Part shown: positions 43,941-55,774 of the stretch, one piece after another
Layout: each line of letters starts with the position of its first letter
Numbering within the stretch: the stretch's first letter is position 1
Origin: Ryuthela nishihirai
Taxonomy: Eukaryota > Arthropoda > Arachnida > Araneae > Heptathelidae
Assembly (NCBI GenBank): GCA_038380435.1
Contig: JAWZYU010000025.1
Location: forward strand, 49,856,691-49,920,690
Direction: 5' to 3'
Length of the DNA: 64,000 bases
Notes under the pieces: model-generated
The model's database searches: none
What the model was told of the DNA's origin: nothing
What the model saw: only the letters and a program-made list of their open reading frames with translations
Made by a program: the position numbers and the translations under genes

Positions 43941-46900
43941 GGGGCGAGTGTTGACTCAGTCGGTAGCGCCACAGGATTGTAATATAGAGTTTCGAGGTTC
44001 GAGACATAACTGTACCAGGTTTAGGATTTATCTTTTTTAATCCGCACCTTGACCTTGCTGAGAAAAAGAGACGCCTGTGGACTTAGAAAGGCCGCCGTCC
44101 GTTAAATGGTACGTTAAGTCGTTGCTCAGTTTGCAGGAGAGTACAGGTTGAGATTTTCTGAGAATGAGATGTTAGGCGAGGGAAGGAGATACTGAAGAAG
44201 AGTGAGATTTCTGAGATTCAGTTGCCGTCCAAGGAAGGAGATGTGGAAGAAGAGTGAGATTTCTGAGATTGAGATGCCGTCGAAGGAAGATTTCGAAGAA
44301 GAGTGAGATTTTTTAGATTGAGATGCCGTCGAAGAAAGGAGATGTCGAAGAAGAGTGAGATTTCTGAGATTGAGATGCCGTCGAAGGAAGGAGATGTCGA
44401 AGAAGAGTGAGATTTCTGAGATTGAGATGCCGTCGAAGGAAGGAGATGTCGAAGAAGAGTGAGACTTCTGAGATTGAGATGCCGACGAAGAAAGGAGATG
44501 TCGAAGAAGAGTGAGATTTCTGAGATTGAGATGCCGTCGAAGGAAGGAGATGTCGAAGAAGAGTGAGATTTCTGAGATTCAGTTGCCGTCGAAGGAAGGA
44601 GATGTCAAAGAAGAGTGACATTTCTGAGATTGAGATGCCGTCGAAGGAAGATTTCGAACAAGAGTGAGATATTTTAGATTCAGATGCCGTCGAAGAAAGG
44701 AGATGTCGAAGAAGAGTGAGACTTCTGAGATTGAGATGCCGTCGAAGGAAGGAGATGTCGAAGAAGAGTGAGATTTCTGAGATTGAGATGCCGTCGAAGG
44801 AAGGAGATGTCGAAGAAGAGTGAGATTTTCTGAGAATGAGATGTTAGGCGAGGGAAGGAGATACTGAAGAAGAGTGAGATTTCTGAGATTGAGATGCCGT
44901 CGAAGGAAGGAGATGTCGAAGAAGAGTGAGATTTCTGAGATTGAGATGCCGTCGAAGAAGTGTGAGATTTCTGAGATTGAGATGCCGTCGAAAAAAGGAG
45001 ATATCGAAGAAGAGTGAGATTTCTGAGATTGAGATGCCGTCGAAGGAAGGAGATGTCGAAGAAGAGTGAGATTTTCTGAGAATGAGATGTTAGGCGAGGG
45101 AAGGAGATACTGAAGAAGAGTGAGATTTCTGAGATTCAGTTGCCGTCCAAGGAAGGAGATGTGGAAGAAGAGTGAGATTTCTGAGATTGAGATGCCGTCG
45201 AAGGAAGATTTCGAAGAAGAGTGAGATTTTTTAGATTGAGATGCCGTCGAAGAAAGGAGATGTCGAAGAAGAGTGAGATTTCTGATTGAGATTCCGTCAG
45301 AGATTCTGATTGAGATTCTTCTGATTGAGATTCCGACAGAGATTTCTGAAAGGAGATGTATAGAATCAGTCACTAATGGTTATAAGATTGAGATGCCGTC
45401 GAAGGAAGGAGATGTCGAAGAAGAGTGAGATTTCTGAGATTGAGATGCCGTCGAAGGAAGGAGATGTCGAAGAAGAGTGAGACTTCTGAGATTGAGATGC
45501 CGTCGAAGAAAGGAGATGTCGAAGAAGAGTGAGATTTCTGAGATTGAGATGCCGTCGAAGGAAGGAGATGTCGAAGAAGAGTGAGATTTCTGAGATTCAG
45601 TTGCCGTCGAAGGAAGGAGATGTCAAAGAAGAGTGACATTTTTGAGATTGAGATGCCGTCGAAGGAAGATTTCGAACAAGAGTGAGATTTTTTAGATTGA
45701 GATGCCGTCGAAGAAAGGAGATGTCGAAGAAGAGTGAGACTTCTGAGATTGAGATGCCGTCGAAGGAAGGAGATGTCGAAGAAGAGTGAGATTTCTGAGA
45801 TTGAGATGCCGTCGAAGGAAGGAGATGTCGAAGAAGAGTGAGATTTTCTGAGAATGAGATGTTAGGCGAGGGAAGGAGACACTGAAGAAGAGTGAGATTT
45901 CTGAGATTGAGATGCCGTCGAAGGAAGGAGATGTCGAAGAAGAGTGAGATTTCTGAGATTGAGATGCCGTCGAAGGAAGGAGATGTCGAAGAAGAGTGAG
46001 ATTTTCTGAGAATGAGATGTTAGGCGAGGGAAGGAGATACTGAAGAAGAGTGAGATTTCTGAGATTGAGATGCCGTCGAAGAAAGGAGATGTCGAAGAAG
46101 AATGAGATTTCTGAGATTGAGATGCCGTCGAAGGAAGGAGATGTCGAAGAAGAGTGAGATTTCTGAGATTCAGTTGCCGTCGAAGGAAGGAGATGTCAAA
46201 GAAGAGTGACATTTCTGAGATTGAGATGCCGTCCAAGGAAGATTTCGAAGAAGAGTGAGATTTTTGAGATTGAGATGCCGTCGAAGAAAGGAGATGTCGA
46301 AGAAGAGTAAGATTTCTGAGATTGAGATGCCGTCGAAGGAAGGAGATGTCGAAGAAGAGTGAGATTTCTGAGATTGAGATGCCGTCGAAGGAAGGAGATG
46401 TCGAAGAAGAGTGAGATTTCTGAGATTGAGATGCCGTCGAAGGAAGGAGATGTCGAAGAAGAGTGAGATTTCTGAGATTCAGTTGCCGTCGAAGGAAGGA
46501 GATGTCAAAGAAGAGTGACATTTTTGAGATTGAGATGCCGTCGAAGGAAGATTTCGAACAAGAGTGAGATTTTTTAGATTGAGATGCCGTCGAAGAAAGG
46601 AGATGTCGAAGAAGAGTGAGACTTCTGAGATTGAGATGCCGTCGAAGGAAGGAGATGTCGAAGAAGAGTGAGATTTCTGAGATTGAGATGCCGTCGAAGG
46701 AAGGAGATGTCGAAGAAGAGTGAGATTTTCTGAGAATGAGATGTTAGGCGAGGGAAGGAGACACTGAAGAAGAGTGAGATTTCTGAGATTGAGATGCCGT
46801 CGAAGGAAGGAGATGTCGAAGAAGAGTGAGATTTCTGAGATTGAGATGCCGTCGAAGGAAGGAGATGTCGAAGAAGAGTGAGATTTTCTGAGAATGAGAT

Positions 46901-47625
46901 GTTAGGCGAGGGAAGGAGATACTGAAGAAGAGTGAGATTTCTGAGATTGAGATGCCGTCGAAGAAAGGAGATGTCGAAGAAGAATGAGATTTCTGAGATT
47001 GAGATGCCGTCGAAGGAAGGAGATGTCGAAGAAGAGTGAGATTTCTGAGATTCAGTTGCCGTCGAAGGAAGGAGATGTCAAAGAAGAGTGACATTTCTGA
47101 GATTGAGATGCCGTCCAAGGAAGATTTCGAAGAAGAGTGAGATTTTTGAGATTGAGATGCCGTCGAAGAAAGGAGATGTCGAAGAAGAGTAAGATTTCTG
47201 AGATTGAGATGCCGTCGAAGGAAGGAGATGTCGAACAAGAGTGAGATTTCTGAGATTGAGATGCCGTCGAAGGAAGGAGATGTCGAAGAAGAGTGAGATT
47301 TCTGAGATTGAGATGCCGTCGAAGGAAGGAGATGTCGAAGAAGAGTGAGATTTCTGAGATTGAGATGCCGTCGAAGAAATGAGATGTTGAAGAAGAGTGA
47401 GATTTCTGAGATTCAGATGCCGTCGAAGAAAGGAGATGTATAGAATCAGTCACTATGGTTATAAGACGCTGGATGGCTTTGACGAGAAGATTCCATCTCT
47501 CTATTAACAGTTGTCTCATGGATCCCTATCCCCAATCTTCTCTCAGCCATCGAGTCCTTGTGACTGGCCATTTAGCTTATTGGGTGCAAAAAAGTGCCGC
47601 TCAGAGGTGAAAGCAACCCAACAAT
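43941..47625 (+). mobile_element. old SINE-1 split by the 52-bp array, unit 1
   Basis: The left half 43941-44145 runs from the tRNA head (TTGACTCAGTCGGTAGCG, GAGGTTCGAGAC) to GCAGGAGAGTACA. The right half 47465-47625 resumes with GACGCTGGATGGC and ends AGCAACCCAAC. The consensus spacing between these points is only about 20 bp, so more than 3.3 kb of minisatellite now separates them. Confidence 0.85.
44147..47450. repeat. 52-bp minisatellite, unit 1
   Basis: Repeats of a 52-bp unit (GATGCCGTCGAAGGAAGGAG then ATGTCGAAGAAGAGTGAG and ATTTCTGAGATTGA) with variants TTCAGTTGCC, GAAGATTTCGAA and GAGAATGAGATGTTAGG. An 882-bp block is duplicated inside (markers at 45635 and 46517). The marker ATAGAATCAGTCACTA...GGTTATAAGA occurs in the interior (about 45360) and at the right end (about 47440). 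52 is not divisible by 3, so minus-strand frames rotate through one 52-residue repeat. Confidence 0.95.
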
Positions 47626-47635
47626 CTAGTACACT

Positions 47636-47883
47636 AGAATTGAAAATCGAGATTTGGATAAGCTTAATTGAGTCCTTCATTTTATCATCAGTGATGTTTT
47701 TCATAAAAAACTTATTTCAAACTTAGGCAGCTTGAAATGTGGCTCCCCAGTCATAAAAAATGAAAGTTTCCTAATATTTTTTGTAATATAGTACGAAACT
47801 TATCTATTTCTTTCAGTGCTCAATAGTCCCCAATGGAATTACTATTTATAACTTTCAATTTATACTACTCATTAAAAGCAGCG
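47636..47883. mobile_element. IR-X element arm, unit 1
   Basis: AAAATCGAGATTTGGATAAG...GAGTCCTTCATTTTATCATC...CATAAAAAACTTATTTC aligns with the arms of the palindrome at 55775-56117 and with 61200-61745. An old interspersed family that I do not recognise. Confidence 0.6.
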
Positions 47884-48139
47884 CAAAGTCAAATCAACTT
47901 CAATGGGGCCATTCATATTCTTTAAGCAGATAAATGACTGAACCAACTTTCGTTTAATTCAACATTGAAAGAGAGCCAACGAAAGATACAGGATGATAAA
48001 TTAGATTATCTGAAATATGATGATCTTTTTTATTATCTACTGATGTAAAAGGCTATTTTTTCTGATTGAAGAAAGGACTACCAACGACACGGTCCATGTC
48101 AAAAATTCGCTTATATGCTTGTTGACGCATATTTCGCAT

Positions 48140-49168
48140 TTCGTAAGAATTTCCGAGAATGAGATGCTGATGAAAGAATGAGGAGATGCCGAAGAAGAGA
48201 AAGATTTCTGAGAATGCGATGACGAAGAAAAGTGTGAAACCAGAGAATGAGAAGTTGGCGAAAGAGACACCGAAAAAGGGTGAGATTTTCTGAGAGTGGG
48301 ATGGCAAAGAAGAGTGGGCTTTCCGAAAATGAGATGTTGGGCGAAGGAAGGAGATACCGAAGAAGAGTGAGATTTCTGAGAATGCGATGACGAAGAAAAG
48401 TGTGAAACCAGAGAATGAGAGGTTGGGGAAAGAGACACCGAAAAAGGGTGAGATTTTCTGAGAGTGGGATGGCAAAGAAGAGTGAGCTTTCTGAAAATGA
48501 GAGGTTGGGGAAAGAGACACCGAAAAAGGGTGAGATTTTCTGAGAGTGGGATGGCAAAGAAGAGTGAGCTTTCTGAAAATGAGATGTTGGGCGAAGGAAG
48601 GAGATACCGAAGAAGAGTGAGATTTCTGAGAATGAGATGCCGTCGAAGGGAAGAGATGTCGAAGAAGAATGATATTTCTGAGAAGGAGATGTCGAAGAAG
48701 AGCGTGATTCCAAAGAATGAGAAGCCGAAGAAGAGTGATGTTTTTTAGAATGAGATACGGGATGAAGGAGATGCCGAAAAAAAGAGTGAAATTTTCTGAG
48801 AATGAGATGCGGGTGAATGAAGGAGGTGATGAATCAGATTGAGATTTTTGAGAATGAGACGCGGTGAAGGGTGAAATTGCCAAAGAAGTGTGAGATTTCT
48901 GAACATGAGATGTTAGCGAGGAAAGAAGATGCTGAAGAAGAGTGTGATTCTGGAGGTTGAAATGCCGGCGAAGGAAGAAGGAGCCGAAAAAGAGTGATAT
49001 TTCTGAGAATGCGATACCAACGAAGGAAAGAGGTGGCGAGAAACAGCGGGATTTTCTGAGAATATGATGATAACAAAGGAAGGAGGAGCTGAAGAGGAGG
49101 GAGATTTTCTGAGAACGATATGCCAGCAAATGATGGAAATGTCGAAAAAGAGCGAGATTCTCTCAAAG
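48140..49168. repeat. older 52-bp type array, unit 2
   Basis: Copy of 42187-43215, differing at only a few bases. Confidence 0.85.
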
Positions 49169-49893
49169 TGGACAAAAAAAGGCTACGTAAGGAAACAGGA
49201 CCTAGGGAGAGGGAGGCAAAGGGACTAACCCCTTGCCTCCTCCCCCTAGATCCTGTTCCCTTATCCAAATTCCCTTAATCCCTCTGAAACAGAGAGGGGA
49301 AATATTAAACTGCAATGAGAATCCAGTCTCTTCTCACACTTTACTTTTATTTCAGCTCGGTTGCTTTACTTCCCCCCTCCTGTATTTTTTTCCAGTTCTG
49401 AACCTGTAACCAAATGCAGTGAGTTTTGACCTTTAATTCTTAAAAATTTACATTTTTGTCTAGATGGTTATAACATTCGAAAATTTATTAGTGATTAGTG
49501 ACAAGTCTAAATTTAGGCTTGTTACTATCAAGTGAATAGATTTTTTATAAAAAAAATAGACTCGGTCATCACTACTCAGAATCAGTCACTAATAGTTAGA
49601 GTCGGTCATCGATAGTCGGAATCAATCATCGCCTGGCTACAATCAGGGATTTAATCAGAGCTGTCAGTCACTTTTATGATAATTAGTCATCACTAGATAG
49701 ATTCAAGCATAATCAAACTAAACCACCATAATTGAGGGTTAGTTCTCACTACTCAGTCAGTCATTGCTTAGACAACGTCAAGGATTAAATCACTGTTAGT
49801 TAAAATCAATCGTCATTAATTAGTGCCAGTCACAATCAACATAAATCATCAGTTAGTCGTTATGAATCTGAATAACTCATCACTAGTCAGAGT

Positions 49894-52836
49894 GGGGCGA
49901 GTGTTGACTCAGTCGGTAGCGCCACAGGATTATAATATAGAGTTTCGAGGTTCGAGACATAACTGTACCAGGTTTAGGATTTATCTTTTTTAATCCGCAC
50001 CTTGACCTTGCTGAGAAAAAGAGACGCCTGTGGACTTAGAAAGGCCGCCGTCCGTTAAATGGTACGTTAAGTCGTTGCTCAGTTTGCAGGAGAGTACAGG
50101 TTGAGATTTTCTGAGAATGAGATGTTAGGCGAGGGAAGGAGATACTGAAGAAGAGTGAGATTTCTGAGATTCAGTTGCCGTCCAAGGAAGGAGATGTGGA
50201 AGAAGAGTGAGATTTCTGAGATTGAGATGCCGTCGAAGGAAGATACGAAGAAGAGTGAGATTTTTTAGATTGAGATGCCGTCGAAGAAAGGAGATGTCGA
50301 AGAAGAGTGAGATTTCTGAGATTGAGATGCCGTCGAAGGAAGGAGATGTCGAAGAAGAGTGAGATTTCTGAGATTGAGATGCCGTCGAAGGAAGGAGATG
50401 TCGAAGAAGAGTGAGACTTCTGAGATTGAGATGCCGACGAAGAAAGGAGATGTCGAAGAAGAGTGAGATTTCTGAGATTGAGATGCCGTCGAAGGAAGGA
50501 GATGTCGAAGAAGAGTGAGATTTCTGAGATTCAGTTGCCGTCGAAGGAAGGAGATGTCAAAGAAGAGTGACATTTCTGAGATTGAGATGCCGTCGAAGGA
50601 AGATTTCGAACAAGAGTGAGATATTTTAGATTCAGATGCCGTCGAAGAAAGGAGATGTCGAAGAAGAGTGAGACTTCTGAGATTGAGATGCCGTCGAAGG
50701 AAGGAGATGTCGAAGAAGAGTGAGATTTCTGAGATTGAGATGCCGTCGAAGGAAGGAGATGTCGAAGAAGAGTGAGATTTTCTGAGAATGAGATGTTAGG
50801 CGAGGGAAGGAGATACTGAAGAAGAGTGAGATTTCTGAGATTGAGATGCCGTCGAAGGAAGGAGATGTCGAAGAAGAGTGAGATTTCTGAGATTGAGATG
50901 CCGTCGAAGAAGTGTGAGATTTCTGAGATTGAGATGCCGTCGAAGAAGTGTGAGATTTCTGAGATTGAGATGCCGTCGAAAAAAGGAGATATCGAAGAAG
51001 AGTGAGATTTCTGAGATTGAGATGCCGTCGAAGGAAGGAGATGTCGAAGAAGAGTGAGATTTCTGAGATTGAGATGCCGTCGAAGGAAGGAGATGTCGAA
51101 GAAGAGTGAGATTTTCTGAGAATGAGATGTTAGGCGAGGGAAGGAGATACTGAAGAAGAGTGAGATTTCTGAGATTCAGTTGCCGTCCAAGGAAGGAGAT
51201 GTGGAAGAAGAGTGAGATTTCTGAGATTGAGATGCCGTCGAAGGAAGATTTCGAAGAAGAGTGAGATTTTTTAGATTGAGATGCCGTCGAAGAAAGGAGA
51301 TGTCGAAGAAGAGTGAGATTTCTGATTGAGATTCCGTCAGAGATTCTGATTGAGATTCTTCTGATTGAGATTCCGACAGAGATTTCTGAAAGGAGATGTA
51401 TAGAATCAGTCACTAATGGTTATAAGATTGAGATGCCGTCGAAGGAAGGAGATGTCGAAGAAGAGTGAGATTTCTGAGATTGAGATGCCGTCGAAGGAAG
51501 GAGATGTCGAAGAAGAGTGAGACTTCTGAGATTGAGATGCCGTCGAAGAAAGGAGATGTCGAAGAAGAGTGAGATTTCTGAGATTGAGATGCCGTCGAAG
51601 GAAGGAGATGTCGAAGAAGAGTGAGATTTCTGAGATTCAGTTGCCGTCGAAGGAAGGAGATGTCAAAGAAGAGTGACATTTTTGAGATTGAGATGCCGTC
51701 GAAGGAAGATTTCGAACAAGAGTGAGATTTTTTAGATTGAGATGCCGTCGAAGAAAGGAGATGTCGAAGAAGAGTGAGACTTCTGAGATTGAGATGCCGT
51801 CGAAGGAAGGAGATGTCGAAGAAGAGTGAGATTTCTGAGATTGAGATGCCGTCGAAGGAAGGAGATGTCGAAGAAGAGTGAGATTTTCTGAGAATGAGAT
51901 GTTAGGCGAGGGAAGGAGACACTGAAGAAGAGTGAGATTTCTGAGATTGAGATGCCGTCGAAGGAAGGAGATGTCGAAGAAGAGTGAGATTTCTGAGATT
52001 GAGATGCCGTCGAAGGAAGGAGATGTCGAAGAAGAGTGAGATTTTCTGAGAATGAGATGTTAGGCGAGGGAAGGAGATACTGAAGAAGAGTGAGATTTCT
52101 GAGATTGAGATGCCGTCGAAGAAAGGAGATGTCGAAGAAGAATGAGATTTCTGAGATTGAGATGCCGTCGAAGGAAGGAGATGTCGAAGAAGAGTGAGAT
52201 TTCTGAGATTCAGTTGCCGTCGAAGGAAGGAGATGTCAAAGAAGAGTGACATTTCTGAGATTGAGATGCCGTCCAAGGAAGATTTCGAAGAAGAGTGAGA
52301 TTTTTGAGATTGAGATGCCGTCGAAGAAAGGAGATGTCGAAGAAGAGTAAGATTTCTGAGATTGAGATGCCGTCGAAGGAAGGAGATGTCGAAGAAGAGT
52401 GAGATTTCTGAGATTGAGATGCCGTCGAAGGAAGGAGATGTCGAAGAAGAGTGAGATTTCTGAGATTGAGATGCCGTCGAAGGAAGGAGATGTCGAAGAA
52501 GAGTGAGATTTCTGAGATTCAGTTGCTGTCGAAGGAAGGAGATGTCGAAGAAGAGTGATATTTCTGAGATTGAGATGCCGTCGAAGAAATGAGATGTTGA
52601 AGAAGAGTGAGATTTCTGAGATTCAGATGCCGTCGAAGAAAGGAGATGTATAGAATCAGTCACTAATGGTTATAAGACGCTGGATGGCTTTGACGAGAAG
52701 ATTCCATCTCTCTATTAACAGTTGTCTCATGGATCCCTATCCCCAATCTTCTCTCAGCCATCGAGTCCTTGTGACTGGCCATTTAGCTTATTGGGTGCAA
52801 AAAAGTGCCGCTCAGAGGTGAAAGCAACCCAACAAT
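49894..52836 (+). mobile_element. old SINE-1 split by the 52-bp array, unit 2
   Basis: Left half 49894-50098 and right half 52676-52836, separated by the unit-2 array. Same break point as in unit 1, so the split predates the segmental duplication. Confidence 0.85.
50100..52660. repeat. 52-bp minisatellite, unit 2
   Basis: Same monomers and variant order as unit 1, but shorter: the 882-bp block is present once and a GAAGAAGTGTGAG module near 50.9 kb is repeated once more than in unit 1. Confidence 0.95.
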
Positions 52837-52846
52837 CTAGTACACT

Positions 52847-53094
52847 AGAATTGAAAATCGAGATTTGGATAAGCTTAATTGAGTCCTTCATTTTATCATC
52901 AGTGATGTTTTTCATAAAAAACTTATTTCAAACTTAGGCAGCTTGAAATGTGGCTCCCCAGTCATAAAAAATGAAAGTTTCCTAATATTTTTTGTAATAT
53001 AGTACGAAACTTATCTATTTCTTTCAGTGCTCAATAGTCCCCAAAGGAATTACTATTTATAACTTTCAATTTATACTACTCATTAAAAGCAGCG
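52847..53094. mobile_element. IR-X element arm, unit 2
   Basis: Copy of 47636-47883 (one base differs near 53045). Confidence 0.6.
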
Positions 53095-53209
53095 CAAAGC
53101 AAATAGTTAAATAAATAAAAAAACACCATTTCCAAGTATTATTATGTTGCTTCAATTCACAGAAGTCCTCTTTCTAAATCACTAAGAAATGTTATGTTCC
53201 TAAAAATCT

Positions 53210-53770
53210 GTCCATCATCACTCAACCTGTGACCACAGTGAGAAACGCGAACCTTAGATGACGTCAGTCCAAATACAGACGTGATTAGTCACATGACGGG
53301 AATTTATTACTGGGTGACGTGCTGAGAATGTAATACAAGCACGCAGCATGTCTGCAATGCTCATTTGTGTGTATGTCAAACGAAGGCCTTTAAGGTCAAT
53401 AGGACACTAAGAGACCTTTAGCCGAAGTGAGCTGCGACTCTGTCTCACCCTTCTCCGACAGACAGCTCTGCGTGTTCTCTTCCATCAGCCGAGAGGCGGC
53501 CAGCCAGTCCTCGTTAGGTCCAGTGGCAGTTGCCATACCCTGGGGAAAAACTGGAATTCGGCGTGCACAATTGGACATCTCGAATAGCGAGGAGTATGGG
53601 AGAAAAGCAGGATTCTATCATGAGTAAGAATGGCGACTGTCGAGGAAGAACGTGTCTGCTTGGTGAAATTATATACAGTACGGGTTTATTAGATTTCCAT
53701 CTCAAGTTACTGTTTTTTTATATTATGGCTATCTGTAGTATATGCCACGGAAGTATTAGAGAAAGTTAAT
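53210..53770. other. single-copy, higher-complexity island around an exon candidate
   Basis: Non-repetitive sequence with balanced composition, in contrast to both sides. It has GTGACGTG and CACATGACG motifs at 53280-53325 and the exon candidate at 53449-53539. It could be genic, with regulatory or intronic sequence on either side. Confidence 0.4.
53449..53539 (-). CDS. candidate coding exon, protein not recognised
   Basis: On the minus strand a pyrimidine-rich acceptor (CCAGTTTTTCCCCAG, ending at 53540) is followed by 91 bp and a strong donor (GAAGG/GTGAGA, intron starting at 53448). Reading from the ATG at 53536 gives 29 codons plus one base: MATATGPNEDWLAASRLM followed by EENTQSCLSEK, with no stop. 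The frame also stays open upstream through the acceptor, so the exon could be internal or could carry the start codon three bases after the splice. The peptide is acidic and I do not recognise it. There is no other exon in the window that I can join to it; the rest of the gene would lie in or beyond flanking sequence. The call rests on the splice-site pair, the open frame and the single-copy surroundings. Confidence 0.45.
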
Positions 53771-54020
53771 CGTCATAAACGATCACGTACCAACTCTGCA
53801 AAACTGATCAATTTTTTTAAGACAAAAACATTCATATGTGGTTCTATCAAGGATTATACGATCTTCACGAAAAAAAAACTAAACTTTTTTCTACTCGGCA
53901 ATAAGTGCCCACGTGGCATGACGAAAGATGTATTCAATCGTAGAGTAGCACATGAGATACCCCATAAGTAGAAGAATGCATATCGACTTTGGCGAAAATG
54001 AAAATCTCGTTTTCAAAGAG

Positions 54021-54406
54021 TTTGGGTTGTTTTACCTCTGAGCGGCACTTTTTTGCACACCATGGGCTAAATGGTCATGTCACATGGACCCCGAAGGCTC
54101 ACAGAAGGTTGGGGAAGGAGACCCACTGGAAGAACTGTTGGGAGACAGATGGTAGACTCCCGTCAAGAGCATCCAGCGTGTTATTTAACGTGCACAGGGT
54201 ATGGCTCTCCTGCATACGGGGCCACGGCTTAACGTCCCATCCGACGGACGGCGTCCTTTCCAAGCCCATCGGTGTCCCCTACTGACCGTGGGCAGGACGG
54301 GGAATTTTGCGGAAATAAATCTCAACGCTGACTCAGCTGGGACTCGAACCTGGGAACTGCAGATTACGAGCCTGGCGCGTTACCGACTGAGCCACCCCCG
54401 CCCCAA
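54021..54406 (-). mobile_element. SINE-1, full-length
   Basis: Reverse SINE-1. Near-perfect TSD TTTCAAAGAG / TTTCGAAGAG at 54011-54020 and 54407-54416. Both tRNA promoter boxes present. Confidence 0.92.
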
Positions 54407-54815
54407 TTTCGAAGAGGAGAGAGACTTTTCGTTACCTACTTTTGAATTCTTTAAAAGTTTCAATTATAACTAATGAGAGAGTGGGAAAAATTCAAAGTGA
54501 AATGTTTTGTTAATATTTTTACAGCATAAAAATTATATTTGTCTTTTATTCCTTAAATTTGAAAAAAAAAATTTTTCTCACCATCTCTCTGAGAAGAGGG
54601 AGTAAATTGTGACTGTCAGTTGAACATCACTTCTACTAAGGTAATTTCAAATTTCTACCACAAATAAAAACTTGCAAATTCGTTAAAAGTTTTGTCTTTT
54701 CCGTATTTGTTGCCCTCTAACGATGTAAATTGAAACCACTTAAAGATTTAAAAAATGGGAATTGTAATATTTCATTGGCACCAGTCCAACTTAAAATTTA
54801 AATTTTATCTCTTAA

Positions 54816-55328
54816 CCCTTTCTGGACCATAAGGTTTCTAAGAGTAAATATTAGTATGTAACTGTTTATTTTAGTTTGTTTAGACGTAAAATAAATAAAA
54901 ATCATAAGAAAAATACATAACAATGTGTAGTTTTTTTTGGAATTTTATGGGAAATATTTTTCCCAAAGGACTATAAAGGTAACACAAATTATAGTTAGGC
55001 TTATTATGCAATGTCTTTTATTTATTGGTTTATTAGAACAAAATGTTAACTAAAATAATACAAAATTATGAAATAAAATTACTATACAAAATGATGTGCT
55101 AATTATGATATTCTGCTAAGCAATTTCTTTTGGTTGTGAAGCAAAGATGGACATTGCACAGATGCAACATTATTGCAAAGATGGACATGGACTAAACGTT
55201 TCCGTTTACGTAATTGCGTTCGGCATACGTTCCATTTTGACATTCTGTATAAAAAATGCAGATAAGGTTATAATTAAATAATCACCAATTTTAAAATGGG
55301 AAAAATGTTTCCCTTAGTCGTGAAAGGG
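54816..55328. mobile_element. piggyBac-type MITE, TTAA-flanked
   Basis: 513-bp AT-rich segment flanked by TTAA on both sides (54812-54815 and 55329-55332), with terminal inverted repeats starting CCCTTTCTGGACCATAAGG on the left and, reverse-complemented on the right, CCCTTTCACGACTAAGGG. TTAA target duplication and CCYT-type ends are hallmarks of piggyBac elements. No transposase frame inside, so it is non-autonomous. Confidence 0.75.
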
Positions 55329-55562
55329 TTAAAAGGAAACAGTTACGTTTCCTGATCCAATGGGTCAAAAAGGGGCAACTTATTGTTTCAAATGTAAACC
55401 TCGTAACATCCATACTCTACTGTCAGAATTTAAAATTTTTAGCATAAATACATTACTTGTAATATTCGTTTAAAATTTTGAAATATTCAACTTTTTACAC
55501 CGTTAGAGGGCGCAATTTAAACGTTTTGGGAGTTTCGGAAAGCGTCAGTCATATCATCAGTA

Positions 55563-55702
55563 CAGTCACTCAAAAATGTATCCGAACACTACGGTTGATT
55601 ACAGAATTCAGAAAAAATATCTGGCAACGATTTTTTTAGAAATTAGTGATCTGGCAACCTTCGTGTCACGTGACACGAAGGTTGCCAGATCACTGATTTC
55701 TT
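55563..55702. mobile_element. Pal-MITE, right arm truncated
   Basis: Starts after TA (55561-55562) with CAGTCACTCAAAAATG, passes the CACGTG centre and stops in the second arm at about 55702 (CACTGATTTC). The right TIR is missing. Confidence 0.9.
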
Positions 55703-55774
55703 ACGTCACTTAGGTGTACGACTATTTCTCCACACTCTCCACAGATTCTTAAAAGTCCCATCAGCAATCCCTAT

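Larger units (their letters stand above)
41931..47883. repeat. segmental duplication, unit 1 (5,953 bp)
   Basis: The sequence from CAAAGTCAAATCAACTTC (41931) restarts identically at 47884. Unit 1 holds an old 52-bp array, unique sequence, an old SINE-1 split by a young 52-bp array, and an IR-X arm. The junctions share the 5-bp CAAAG (41931-41935, 47884-47888, 53095-53099), consistent with a microhomology-mediated tandem duplication. The single-copy parts of the two units differ at very few positions, so the event is recent. Confidence 0.95.
47884..53094. repeat. segmental duplication, unit 2 (5,211 bp)
   Basis: Second tandem copy of 41931-47883. The offset is 5,953 bp at the start, 5,952 near 50.26 kb, 6,040 near 51.4 kb and 5,211 after the array. 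Unit 2 has gained about 88 bp in the array and lacks the 882-bp internal block. The flanking unique parts are nearly identical between units. Confidence 0.95.

Noticed and set aside
44579..45373. 264-codon minus-strand open frame in the 52-bp array
   Set aside because: Pure 52-bp minisatellite; the apparent 52-residue repeat is three monomers read in rotating frames.
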